From: Thiobacillus sp.
Lineage (GTDB): Bacteria > Pseudomonadota > Gammaproteobacteria > Burkholderiales > Thiobacillaceae
Reading direction: 5' to 3'
Assembly (NCBI GenBank): GCA_019459325.1
Contig: JAIBFA010000095.1
Span: 1 to 37,900, forward strand
DNA: 37,900 nucleotides
Every line of letters starts with the position of its first letter. Position 1 is the first letter of the stretch. Under the pieces are notes generated by a model. That model was not told the origin of the DNA. It saw only the letters and a list, made by a program, of their open reading frames with translations, and did not search any database. The position numbers were made by a program, and so were the translations under genes. Shown piece after piece: positions 25,904-34,442 of the stretch.

Positions 25904-27601
25904 CTAATCCGGAAATTGTCCGCACGGCCACGACACCTCGATGCGGGTTCCCTGCCCGGGGACAGACGCGATGCGGTAGCTTCCTCCGGAGAACGATGCA
26001 CGCTCCTTCATGCTGAGCAGCCCGAGTCCCCTGCTCTCGCCTTCGGTACAGCGGACGCTGCCCGGATCGAAACCGCAGCCGTTGTCCTCGATCAGCAAGT
26101 GCAGCACCTCGTCGATGCGGTCGAGGCTGACCCGCACCCGGTCGGCGCCGGCATGTTTGACGATATTGTTGGTGGCTTCCTGGACGATGCGGTAGAGGGT
26201 GATCTGCAGGGGCACGGGCACCTCGTGCTCGGCAACGTTGAATGCTTTCTCGACGGCAATATGGCTGCACGCGGATTCGAACTCGCGGAAAAACCAAGAC
26301 AAGGTGGGCAGGATACCCAGATCGTCGAGGATCGACGGCCGCAGCTCGGTCGACACCCGGCGCACCTCGACCAAGGCTTCCTTGACCCGGGGAATGAGCT
26401 GCTGCAGCGACTCGCTCACCTCGTCGGTCGAGCCCGCGGTCAACAGCTTGGCCGTATTTTCCAGCGAGAGCTTGATCAGGCTCAGGGACTGCCCCAGTCC
26501 ATCATGAAGGTCCAGCGCGATGCGCCGCCGCTCGTCTTCCTGAATGGTCACCAGCAGGCCAGAGAGCCGCTGCAGTTCGTCGCGGGATTCGCGCAATGCC
26601 TGCGCGATCCGCACCTGCTCGGTGGTGTCCCTGAGGATGGTGGAGAAGTTCTCGACCAGGCCATCGCCCCGCCGGTGCGCAATGATGACCTGCGAGGCAT
26701 GGATTTCGCGACCGGCCCCGTCGCGCAGCCTGGATTCGCCTGACCACAGGCCGCTGCGAATCGCGGACGGAATCGCTTCACCCCATATCCTGTCCTTTAC
26801 GTCCTCGTCGCAGTGCTGGCACAGCTTCATGTTCGTGATGTCGTCCTGCGGGCCCAGGCCCAGCAGCGTGCGTCCCGCCGGGTTCAGATAGATCATGCTT
26901 CCCGCGGCATCGGCCATGGAGACGTAATCGGTGGTTTTCTCGAGGATGGTCAACAGACGCGCCTGATTGCCCTCGCTGAACTCGCGCCTTTCCTTTTCGT
27001 GACTGACCAGACGCTCGAGCTCTTCATAGAGACGCTGGTAGCCGGCCTCGGCCTGCTTGAAGTCGCTGATGTCGCCCATCATCACCACGGCATGCAGATC
27101 GTCCGTCTCCCTGAGCTGGGATGGCGGCCGCAGCAGGGGTTGCACGAGAAAGGAGAGATGGCGCTTGAGCACGGGGTCGAATACGTCGCATTCGGTACGT
27201 TCCCCGCATGACAGCCGGGCGACCGCGCTCAGCCAGAGCGGCTGGAAATAGCACAGGGGGTCGACGCAATCCCCATGCAGGATCGCATGCATGTGTAAGC
27301 CCCTGACGTCGTCCACCCTGCCCAGCCCCCACCGTTCGATCGTGCGGTTGGTGTGGATGAGATGGCCCTTGCCATTCAGCAGACAGATGAGCTGCGGCAT
27401 CATGTCCGCCGCGGATTGCCACTGTTGTTTGGCTTTTTCTAGTGTGTGCACATCCATCGCGTCAGCCCTGGTGAATGTTGCATTGGGCGCCTCCCTGAAT
27501 TGGGCACTCAGCTTGATATTAGTCAGGATCGCCGGTTTTTCAGGTTTGCCGGATGCCTGCGCCCTGCCGGCCGGGGTCGTCGCTCGCCTGATTGGCTTCA
27601 T
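25904..27601 (-). CDS. Cytoplasmic PAS sensor histidine kinase, NarX/UhpB type
   Basis: A 565-residue kinase with no transmembrane helix. Two PAS regions are visible (about 60-185 and 215-330), the second with YVSMADAAGSMIYLNPAGR and a Cys pair KLCQHCDED that could bind a cofactor or metal. The HisKA_3 dimerisation/phospho-acceptor segment is RRRIALDLHDGLGQSLS near residue 360, followed by HATPase motifs QEATNNIVKHAG (N-box) and EDNGCGFDP (G1). Such kinases pair with NarL-type regulators, one of which ends this gene run. Start ATG 27601 is 24 bases after the PilZ-like stop; ATG 27457 is an alternative. Confidence 0.9.
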   Translation of the reverse strand: MKPIRRATTPAGRAQASGKPEKPAILTNIKLSAQFREAPNATFTRADAMDVHTLEKAKQQWQSAADMMPQLICLLNGKGHLIHTNRTIERWGLGRVDDVRGLHMHAILHGDCVDPLCYFQPLWLSAVARLSCGERTECDVFDPVLKRHLSFLVQPLLRPPSQLRETDDLHAVVMMGDISDFKQAEAGYQRLYEELERLVSHEKERREFSEGNQARLLTILEKTTDYVSMADAAGSMIYLNPAGRTLLGLGPQDDITNMKLCQHCDEDVKDRIWGEAIPSAIRSGLWSGESRLRDGAGREIHASQVIIAHRRGDGLVENFSTILRDTTEQVRIAQALRESRDELQRLSGLLVTIQEDERRRIALDLHDGLGQSLSLIKLSLENTAKLLTAGSTDEVSESLQQLIPRVKEALVEVRRVSTELRPSILDDLGILPTLSWFFREFESACSHIAVEKAFNVAEHEVPVPLQITLYRIVQEATNNIVKHAGADRVRVSLDRIDEVLHLLIEDNGCGFDPGSVRCTEGESRGLGLLSMKERASFSGGSYRIASVPGQGTRIEVSWPCGQFPD

Positions 27602-27624
27602 GGGATGGTCTTTTCCGAATTTAA

Positions 27625-27909
27625 CTACCACGCCAGCCGGATGCCGCTGCGGTTGTTGTCGACAACGGTCGTGCTGAGCCGGAGCGAAGCGGAATTGGGG
27701 ATCAGGCGCTGGAAATCGACGACATCCAGCAGGGTGCCGACCGGGAAGGAGATGGCGCCATGGTTGAGCACCATGGCTCGCTCGTCGACCTGCTTCACCC
27801 GATACAGGCCTATGCTTTGCCCCCCGTACCAAACATTCACGATAGGCAGCCCCGCCACGCCCGCTGGGACATTCCCCGTCTGGATCACACTCGCCTTGGT
27901 GTGCTGCAT
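27625..27909 (-). CDS. Small PilZ-like protein
   Basis: A 94-residue protein resembling a bare PilZ domain, a c-di-GMP receptor. The end reads VVDNNRSGIRLAW, near the PilZ (D/N)xSxxG motif, and the hydrophobic core strand SFPVGTLLDVVDFQ fits the barrel. The N-terminal RxxxR motif is not clear, so nucleotide binding is uncertain. It is the first gene of the secretion run, with AAAAGGAG before its ATG. If it senses c-di-GMP it would tie this operon to second-messenger control. Confidence 0.65.
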   Translation of the reverse strand: MQHTKASVIQTGNVPAGVAGLPIVNVWYGGQSIGLYRVKQVDERAMVLNHGAISFPVGTLLDVVDFQRLIPNSASLRLSTTVVDNNRSGIRLAW

Positions 27910-27992
27910 GCTGTCTCGCTCCTTTTGTCTGCACCTTGTCCGGAATGACCGGGCGTTGGTGAGGCAAAGACTAGCGGGGGAAGACAGCAGAA

Positions 27993-28022
27993 AATATATC
28001 CGGGTTATTTAGCTCCACTGAA
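27993..28022 (-). promoter_or_regulatory. Possible promoter of the secretion operon
   Basis: On the minus strand TTCAGT (28017-28022) and TATATT (27993-27998) are 18 bases apart. The -10 is good and the -35 weak, as in activator-dependent promoters. Transcription would start near 27986, about 77 bases before the PilZ-like gene. It is the only AT-rich patch in the gap. Confidence 0.4.
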
Positions 28023-28035
28023 GGAATCTTTAGCT
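28008..28035 (-). repeat. Direct repeat AGCTAAA x2, 21 bp apart, over the -35 region
   Basis: AGCTAAA occurs at 28029-28035 and again at 28008-28014 on the minus strand, start to start 21 bases, two helical turns. The pair brackets the weak -35 of the putative operon promoter, a position suited to an activator dimer. The upstream copy is part of the 11-mer CTAAAGATTCC, which recurs at 33894-33904 in another regulatory gap. Confidence 0.45.
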
Positions 28036-28085
28036 GGGTGCCGGCAGTCCGCACGCTCGCACGCCTGACGTCTGGCGAGGGGCAC

Positions 28086-28709
28086 TCAACGGAGCGTCGG
28101 GTGATGGGCGTCGGACCAGAGGCGCAAAAGTTCGGCCAGGGTGCGGACCCCCGCCTTGCGCATGATGTTGAAGCGGTGGACGTCCACGGTTCGATCCTGG
28201 ATGTCGAGGTGCGCCGCGATTTTCTTGGTGTGATTGCCCGCCGCGATCAATTCCATCACCGCTTTCTCCCGCGGCGTGAGCGTGCGGAAGCGCGCCGCCG
28301 CTTCATCCAGCGCCTGCCGGGTGTGCCACGAATGATGGTCATCTTGCAGGCAGGTCTGAATGCGGTCGAGCAGATCCTGCTCGTTGAACGGCTTCTCGAT
28401 GAAGTCGGTCGCGCCGGTTTTCAGGGCACGCACCGCCATGGGCACATCGCCATGCCCGGTGATGATGATGACCTGTAAGCCGATATCCTGATCCAGCAGC
28501 TTGCGTTGCAGTTCCAGACCACTCATGCCGGGCATGCGTACGTCGAGCAGAAGGCAGCCCCGCATTTGCCGATTGGCCACAGCCAGAAACGCCTCTGCCG
28601 AGGCGAAGCTCTCATAGCGCAGGCAAACCGAGCCGATCAAGGCGCCCAAGGCCTCGCGAACCGCGTCGTCATCGTCGACGATATAAACCGTTGGCTCGTA
28701 CGGATTCAT
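28086..28709 (-). CDS. FixJ-family response regulator
   Basis: A 207-residue regulator. The receiver has the acidic residues in VYIVDDDDAVRE, the phospho-acceptor Asp in LLLDVRMPGMSG and the conserved Lys in FIEKPFNEQ; the loop ITGHGDVPMAV is typical of the FixJ class. The LuxR-type helix-turn-helix (about 140-200) reads LTPREKAVMELIAAGNHTKK and DRTVDVHRFNIMRKAGV. The start overlaps the upstream kinase stop as TGATG; a GTG one codon earlier is the alternative. FixJ-type regulators pair with FixL/DctB-like kinases, as here. Confidence 0.93.
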   Translation of the reverse strand: MNPYEPTVYIVDDDDAVREALGALIGSVCLRYESFASAEAFLAVANRQMRGCLLLDVRMPGMSGLELQRKLLDQDIGLQVIIITGHGDVPMAVRALKTGATDFIEKPFNEQDLLDRIQTCLQDDHHSWHTRQALDEAAARFRTLTPREKAVMELIAAGNHTKKIAAHLDIQDRTVDVHRFNIMRKAGVRTLAELLRLWSDAHHPTLR

Positions 28710-30961
28710 CACTCTGCCTCTCGTGCCAGGCTGAACATGAAGGTATTCCCGCCTTCGGGATTCAGGGCGTAGCGCAAGGTGCCGGCATGGGCCTCGATAA
28801 TGGAGCGGCTGATGGTCAAACCCATGCCCAAACCCTCCTGCTTGCCAGTTACGAGCGAATCGAAGATGTGCTCGCCTAACGCCGGATCCACGCCGGGCCC
28901 GGTATCACACACTTCAACATAGACCAGTTGCGCATCGAAGGCTGTGTTAAGCGTGATCCTGCGCTCGCCGGTTTGGGCCCGCACCGTATCCAATGCATAG
29001 CGCGCCAGATTGAAGACCACCTGTTCCAGCAGGACGCGCTCGCCCTGTACCTGAGGCAGGTCTTCAGCCAGTTCCAGAACGATCTCCACCTGCTGCGACC
29101 GGGCCTCATGATCGAGCAGGGCAGCCACCTCGCGCGCGATCTGCCCCAGGTCCACCGGGCCGGTCTGATGTTCGTCCTTCTGCGCGAAACGGCGCACCCG
29201 CCGCACGATTTCGCTGGCACGTTTTGCCTGGGTATTGATGGCTTCAAGCCAGCCCTGCATCTGGCTGCGGTCACCGTCGCCTTGCAGGATGCGCTGGCCG
29301 GCCGCGCTATACATGGCAATGGCGGCCAGCGGCTGGTTGATCTCATGGGCAATCTCGGTGGCCATTTCACCCATGCAGGCGAGGCGGGAAACATGGGCCA
29401 GTTCAAGCATGCGCCGGCTGTCGCGACGTTCGGACTCCTTGACCAGGGTGACGTCGTTGACCATCACGTAAAAGCCGCGTACCTCGCCCTGGGGCGACCT
29501 GTCCGGGAGATAGGAGATCGCCAAGTCGTTCATTCCCGACCCCTGCGTAGCCAGTTGACGCTCGAAGGTCACCGCTTCCCCGGCCAGTGCCCTCTCGATG
29601 TAGGGGAGGACGGCCTGATAGGCGGGCTCCCCCAGCAGTTCCCGCATGGTTTTGCCGTAAATTTCATTGGGCTTCAAGCCCAGTAAGCGTTCGTAAGCCA
29701 TGTTGTTGAAGCGGTAGCGTTGTTCCGCATCCACATAGGCGATCAGCAGCGGCAGATTGTCCACGACCTTTTCCACGACCCGGGCGAGCGCCTTGTTGCG
29801 ATTGATCGCCAAGGCAAACGCGCCTGCGCCGAGGAATGCAAACACGACCAACGCGCCGTAGACCATCCACAGCTTTTTCAGTAACGCAATATCGGCCGAC
29901 TGCACGGCCGGTTGGGAGAGTTCGACGGCAATGGTCCAGTAATACCGATCCGCATCAACCGGCCTGGCGAAGTGTGCCGCCCCGGCGCGGGGATTCTCGC
30001 CCAGCAGGGGGTAAACCCGTTCGAACTGGATCCAGGATTCTGCGGATTGATGGACGCCGGACTGTTCTGCCTGCATCTGCTGCCAGAGTCGGGGGGCAAG
30101 CCTGGCAAGCCGTCGTTGCGAACGTTCCGGAAACATGAATCCCCACTCGTCTTCCGGAGTGGGTCCCATGAGCCAATACCCCTCCGCGTTGAGCAGCCAG
30201 ATCTTGCCCGCCTGCCCCTCCAGCGCACTCAACTTGTCGCGCAGGCGCTGCCCCAGATAGTTGAGCACCACCATGCCGCGGATCAGGCCCTGGTCGTCGG
30301 CCACCGGGGCGGCGAAGCGTATGACCGGTTTGGGCGGCTGGTCAAGGGTGGCTTGCTCGATGTTGAGGTCGAGGGGCGAGACGTAAATTTGCCCGGGCGA
30401 CAACCACAGCGTCTCCTCAAAATAGTAGCGGTCGTGTTTATCCTGAAGATTCTGCTCCGCGACGATTTCGAGGTCGTCCTCATTGAAGTTGACGCGCACC
30501 TCCTCCCTGCCATCCAGGCCGATGAAGCGAATCTGATCGTAGAGGCGTTTCTGCCTGGCCAGTCCCAGATACTCCGTGGCGAGATCAAGGCGGCTGCCGC
30601 GGCTGGTGTGTGCCATATAGTTCCTGATCGCGTTGTGCTGCGACAAGTAGCGCAGGTCGGACAGGACGGCGTCCATTTCCTGATGAATGGCGCCCGCTGC
30701 AAGTTTGATGACCCGTTCCTGTTCTGCCTGAAGCAGACTCAGATTGTTGTCGGATTCGGCCCGGTGGTAGAGGACAAACGGGATGGCGAGCAGAACGGAA
30801 AACACCAGTCCCAGCAGCAGGGTGAGCAAGACGGTCTGCCGGATGCCGACCGGCACCACGCGATGAATGGTGCGGGCCGGAGCAAGCCACGATCGAAGCC
30901 GTTTCACGAAGGGTTTCCGGAGATCGCTTGCCGCATGAGGGCTTAGCCGCACGAAGTCCAA
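28709..30961 (-). CDS. Membrane sensor histidine kinase (FixL/DctB-like) with altered N-box
   Basis: A 750-residue kinase. Two transmembrane helices (about 40-65, TVLLTLLLGLVFSVLLAIPF, and about 365-385, VYGALVVFAFLGAGAFALA) bracket a periplasmic double-Cache-like sensor domain. A PAS domain (about 405-510) precedes HisKA with EIAHEINQPLAAIAMYS (His near 538). The catalytic domain has G1 CDTGPGVDP and EGLGMGLTISRSI, but the N-box reads FNLARYALD: the expected Mg-coordinating Asn is Tyr655 (TAT at 28997-28999). The first start in frame is TTG at 30961, overlapping the hybrid kinase end by 19 bases; GTG at 30952 or 30907 are other possibilities. Confidence 0.88.
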   Translation of the reverse strand: MDFVRLSPHAASDLRKPFVKRLRSWLAPARTIHRVVPVGIRQTVLLTLLLGLVFSVLLAIPFVLYHRAESDNNLSLLQAEQERVIKLAAGAIHQEMDAVLSDLRYLSQHNAIRNYMAHTSRGSRLDLATEYLGLARQKRLYDQIRFIGLDGREEVRVNFNEDDLEIVAEQNLQDKHDRYYFEETLWLSPGQIYVSPLDLNIEQATLDQPPKPVIRFAAPVADDQGLIRGMVVLNYLGQRLRDKLSALEGQAGKIWLLNAEGYWLMGPTPEDEWGFMFPERSQRRLARLAPRLWQQMQAEQSGVHQSAESWIQFERVYPLLGENPRAGAAHFARPVDADRYYWTIAVELSQPAVQSADIALLKKLWMVYGALVVFAFLGAGAFALAINRNKALARVVEKVVDNLPLLIAYVDAEQRYRFNNMAYERLLGLKPNEIYGKTMRELLGEPAYQAVLPYIERALAGEAVTFERQLATQGSGMNDLAISYLPDRSPQGEVRGFYVMVNDVTLVKESERRDSRRMLELAHVSRLACMGEMATEIAHEINQPLAAIAMYSAAGQRILQGDGDRSQMQGWLEAINTQAKRASEIVRRVRRFAQKDEHQTGPVDLGQIAREVAALLDHEARSQQVEIVLELAEDLPQVQGERVLLEQVVFNLARYALDTVRAQTGERRITLNTAFDAQLVYVEVCDTGPGVDPALGEHIFDSLVTGKQEGLGMGLTISRSIIEAHAGTLRYALNPEGGNTFMFSLAREAE

Positions 30962-33750
30962 CCCGTCTGCGCACGCCCGATCTCGGCCAGCAGTTCGCAG
31001 AGGATCTCGGGGTCCACCGGCTTGACCAGGTGGCGGTCAAAGCCCGCATCTTCGGAACGCGCCCGGGCGGCCTCATGGCCGTAGCCCGTTACGGCCACCA
31101 GACAGAGCTTTTCACCCGTGGCCTGCTGCGCACGCAGCTGTCGGGCCACCGCGTAACCGTCCATGTCTTGCAGGCCGATGTCGAGCAGGACGAGTTGGGG
31201 TCGGAAGCGGCGGGCGAGTTCAAGCGCCGCCTCGCCGCTGGCTGCCGCCCTGACTTCATGGCCCTCGATCTGCAGCAGCACGGTCATGCTGTCGGTCACG
31301 GCGGCATCGTCATCCACCACCATCACCCGGCAATGAGCCGTGGCGGGAGACGCTTCGCCTCCCTCCTGGCGGGCCGTAGAAGGGCCAGACAGGGCGGGCA
31401 GCCAGATCGCGAACTCCGAACCGAGCCCCTCCCCTGCGCTGTATGCCTCCAGCAAGCCGCCATGCAACTCCACCAGCCGTTTCACCAGGGTCAGGCCGAT
31501 CCCCAGTCCGCCCTGACTGCGATCCAGCGTGCGCTCGCCCTGCTGGAACAGGTCGAACACCTGCGGCAGCAGGTCTGCCGGAATGCCGATGCCGTTGTCG
31601 CGCACCTTGATCTCGATGACGGGTCCGGCAACGCTGGCCTCGACCTCGATTCTTCCGCCCTCCGGCGTGTATTTGGCTGCATTGTCCAGCAGGTTGAGCA
31701 GCACCTGGGCAAGCCTCACCGGGTCGCCTTCCAGATAGGCCGGCTGCTCGGGCAGCCTGACCGCGACCCGATGGTGCATCGCATCGATCAGCGGACGGGC
31801 CATGTCCAGCGCCTGATTCACCACGGCAGCCAGCTCGACCGGCTCCATCTTGAGCGAGACCTTGCCGCGCACGATGCGCGAGACGTCCAGCAGGTCATCC
31901 ACCAGTCGGGTCAGGTGGCCCACCTGACGCTCGATGACCTGCTGCGCCCATTGCACCCGCGGCTCGTGCGTCTCCAGGCGGCCCAGCACATGCGCGGCAT
32001 TGCGGATCGGCGTCAGCGGGTTACGCAGTTCGTGGGCGAGCATGGCAAGGAACTCGTCCTTGCGCTGGTCGGCCTCGATCAATGCCTGCTCGGCCTGCTT
32101 GAGTCCGGTAATGTCCTGGGTGGTGCCGAATCCGCCCAGCAACCGCCCCTGCTCATCGAATTCCAGCTCGGCCCGCTCGCGCACCCACTTCAACGCGCCG
32201 TCCACGACCAGGCGGTGCTCGATATCGTAGGGCGCCCCCCGCAGCGCCGCCATCCACATGCGGTCGACGTACTCGCGGTCATCCGGGTGCACGATGGAGA
32301 GAAAGGTCTCGTAGGCCAGAGGGGTACCCTTGGGGATGCCGAAGATGCGGTGGCTCTCGTCGGACCAGTGCAATTCGTTGCGCTGGATGTTGAGCCGCCA
32401 GCTGCCGATCTGCCCCACGGACTGGGCGCGATTCAGGTCTGCCTGACTGTCGCGCAACGCCTGTTCGATCCGCTTGCGTTCGGTAATGTCGCTTTCCGAG
32501 CCTGCCATGCGGACGACATTCCCGCCGGCGTCGCGCTGGGCGATGCCACGGTCGGAAATCCATTTCAGCGACCCGTCCTTGCAGCGGATGCGGTATTCCT
32601 CGGCGAAGACGGGGGTCTTCCCGAGGAGGTGGGCCTGGACGGCGGCCATGACCCGCGCCGCATCTTCCGGATGGATGCCGGCGCTCCACACCTCCTCGCC
32701 ATCGCCGACCTCGTTGTCCGCAAAACCCCGCAGCGCCTTCCACTGCGCGGAAAAGTGCACGCGCCGGCCCGGTACGTCCCAATCCCAGATCGCACTCTGC
32801 GCACCCGCCAGCACCAGTTCATAACGCTCGGTTCGCTCATGCAAGGCCTGCTCGATCCACTTGCGCTCGGTGATGTCGCGCACCGCCGTCAGCCGGCGCC
32901 CGCCGGGGGACCCGACCGGGATCGTCTTGCCATGGGCTTCGACGATAAGGCGCTCCCCGTCCTTGCGCAGCATGGTGTGTTCGACAATGCTCTCGCGACC
33001 CCGCAGGATATTTGCCGCAACACGTTCGCGGTCTTCGGGGACGACCAGCTCCTCGATGAGCCTGCCCGCCAGCTCCCGGACGCTATAGCCCACCATCCGC
33101 GCGAACTGCTCGTTGCAGTCGATGATGCGGCCGCGCTCGCTGATGACGATGCCCTCGAACGTGGTGGCGGCAAACAGCGTCAAGCGTTCTTCGCTCTCGC
33201 GCAAGGCCTGTTCGTCGTGGATGCGCCGGCTGATATCGCGCAGGATGACAGTGAACAGCCGGCGGCCCTGTACATTGATCTGGGAGATGGAGGCCTCTAC
33301 CGGAAACAGCTCGCCATTGGCGCGTCGGCCGTGAACGCAGCCCGGGCCCACCAGCTGGCGGCTCGATACCCCGGTACGGGCGAACGTGCGAATGTGGTCC
33401 GCATGGTGTTGGCGCGCTTGCTCGGGCAACAGCGCATCGATGGGTTGGCCTATGGCTTCGGCAACCGACAGCCCGAACATCCGCTCGGCTGCCGGGTTGA
33501 ACAGCACGATGCACTGGCTCTCGTCCACGCTGATGATGGCGTCCATGGCCGATTCGATCAGCCCCGCCAGAAGCTGTTCGCTGTTTTGCGATTCCGCCAG
33601 CGCCTGTTGCACCTGCCGCAGTTCTTCCTGCAGGGGTGTGATGGCGGGTGAGCGCTGCGCCTCGCCATCGGGTTGCGAACGCGCCGCAAGGCTGGACTCC
33701 GCATCGCTGCGCGGTGGCTGCTTATCCTGCCCGGGATGCTCGATTGCCAT
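30943..33750 (-). CDS. Soluble multi-PAS hybrid histidine kinase with receiver
   Basis: A 935-residue soluble hybrid kinase. Four PAS/PAC units run through about residues 60-560; recognisable are MDAIISVDESQCIVLFNPAA, FEGIVISERGRIIDCNEQF and the PAC end FGTTQDITGLKQAEQALIEA. HisKA reads AMLAHELRNPLTPIRNA (His near 573) and HATPase LLNLLDNAAKYTPEGG and RDNGIGIPADLL, both intact. The C-terminal receiver has VMVVDDDAAVTDSMTVLL, phospho-acceptor Asp in LVLLDIGLQDMDGY and Lys in HLVKPVDPE. ATG 33750 follows AAGGGAAGGC. It opens a three-gene sensory operon and could feed phosphate to, or modulate, the downstream kinase-regulator pair. Confidence 0.93.
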   Translation of the reverse strand: MAIEHPGQDKQPPRSDAESSLAARSQPDGEAQRSPAITPLQEELRQVQQALAESQNSEQLLAGLIESAMDAIISVDESQCIVLFNPAAERMFGLSVAEAIGQPIDALLPEQARQHHADHIRTFARTGVSSRQLVGPGCVHGRRANGELFPVEASISQINVQGRRLFTVILRDISRRIHDEQALRESEERLTLFAATTFEGIVISERGRIIDCNEQFARMVGYSVRELAGRLIEELVVPEDRERVAANILRGRESIVEHTMLRKDGERLIVEAHGKTIPVGSPGGRRLTAVRDITERKWIEQALHERTERYELVLAGAQSAIWDWDVPGRRVHFSAQWKALRGFADNEVGDGEEVWSAGIHPEDAARVMAAVQAHLLGKTPVFAEEYRIRCKDGSLKWISDRGIAQRDAGGNVVRMAGSESDITERKRIEQALRDSQADLNRAQSVGQIGSWRLNIQRNELHWSDESHRIFGIPKGTPLAYETFLSIVHPDDREYVDRMWMAALRGAPYDIEHRLVVDGALKWVRERAELEFDEQGRLLGGFGTTQDITGLKQAEQALIEADQRKDEFLAMLAHELRNPLTPIRNAAHVLGRLETHEPRVQWAQQVIERQVGHLTRLVDDLLDVSRIVRGKVSLKMEPVELAAVVNQALDMARPLIDAMHHRVAVRLPEQPAYLEGDPVRLAQVLLNLLDNAAKYTPEGGRIEVEASVAGPVIEIKVRDNGIGIPADLLPQVFDLFQQGERTLDRSQGGLGIGLTLVKRLVELHGGLLEAYSAGEGLGSEFAIWLPALSGPSTARQEGGEASPATAHCRVMVVDDDAAVTDSMTVLLQIEGHEVRAAASGEAALELARRFRPQLVLLDIGLQDMDGYAVARQLRAQQATGEKLCLVAVTGYGHEAARARSEDAGFDRHLVKPVDPEILCELLAEIGRAQTGWTSCG

Positions 33751-34113
33751 GCCTTCCCTTCTCATGTGTCTGATTGCCTGCGCCCCTGCACATGGGCGCG
33801 GCGCTGTGCCCATTCGCTACGCATTGGGATTCTTCAACAGATTCCGGACAGCTGCAATCCGATTGCGGCCCGACGGCCGATCTGCCTACCCGACTAAAGA
33901 TTCCACCAATACCCGCCAGCGGATTCTTTTCTCATGATGAAGCAGCCACTCAACAGATGACTCACTGCCAAAAACGCACTTCCGGGAGGGGCGCTGGAGC
34001 ATCAGCGGTTTTTCGTGGGCGATGTCTAGGGTGGCAATGGCCGGTCCAGAGCGGGACCCGCCTTGAGCCACACCACACTTGCACCTTCATCACCCAGCTT
34101 GCCTGGAGGGGAT
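33751..34113. other. 363-base gap between divergent sensory and SAP-like genes
   Basis: The gap must hold promoters for the hybrid kinase operon (minus) and the SAP-like gene (plus), but I find no convincing -35/-10 pair on either strand. It contains the 11-mer CTAAAGATTCC at 33894-33904, also seen upstream of the secretion operon. No gene, RNA or strong hairpin is evident. Confidence 0.5.
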
Positions 34114-34320
34114 ATGACCATTGAGCAATTGCAAAAACTGGCATGTGATTTTGGACTCGAGGCGCACGCGCCCTACACCTCGCAAACGCAGCTCGTCAGA
34201 AATATCCAGCTGCGATGCGGCGGCGACCCCTGCTTCGCTACCGAGAAACGCTACGGGTGCACCGAAATATGCGAATGGAGCGGTGAATGCCGCAAGCTGA
34301 AAGCGCAATGGATGTGCTAG
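34114..34320 (+). CDS. Small Cys-rich SAP-like protein
   Basis: A 68-residue protein. The N-terminal 35 residues (TIEQLQKLACDFGLEAHA, then QTQLVRNIQLRCGG) look like a SAP or Rho-N-type helix-turn-helix, a small DNA/RNA-binding fold. The C-terminal part has Cys in PCFAT, YGCTEICEWS, ECRKL and the last residue, enough for a metal site. ATG 34114 follows GGAGGGG; a longer frame from 34063 is not supported. Function is unknown. Its end lies 122 bases before the diguanylate cyclase start, so the two may be cotranscribed. Confidence 0.72.
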   Translation: MTIEQLQKLACDFGLEAHAPYTSQTQLVRNIQLRCGGDPCFATEKRYGCTEICEWSGECRKLKAQWMC

Positions 34321-34442
34321 CTCGGCGCCCCATGGGAGCGATTCAATTTCTCGTATGGCCGGGGCTTTCCCGACATCCGCTCCGCATTGTCCAGGCGCCT
34401 GAATTATCGGTCCTTGCGGCAGACCGCGAGGAAAGAAGCCAT

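Noticed and set aside
30928..33651. 907-codon plus-strand frame opposite the hybrid kinase
   Set aside because: Long antisense frames are common opposite GC-rich genes. The minus strand holds complete PAS, HisKA, HATPase and receiver motifs.
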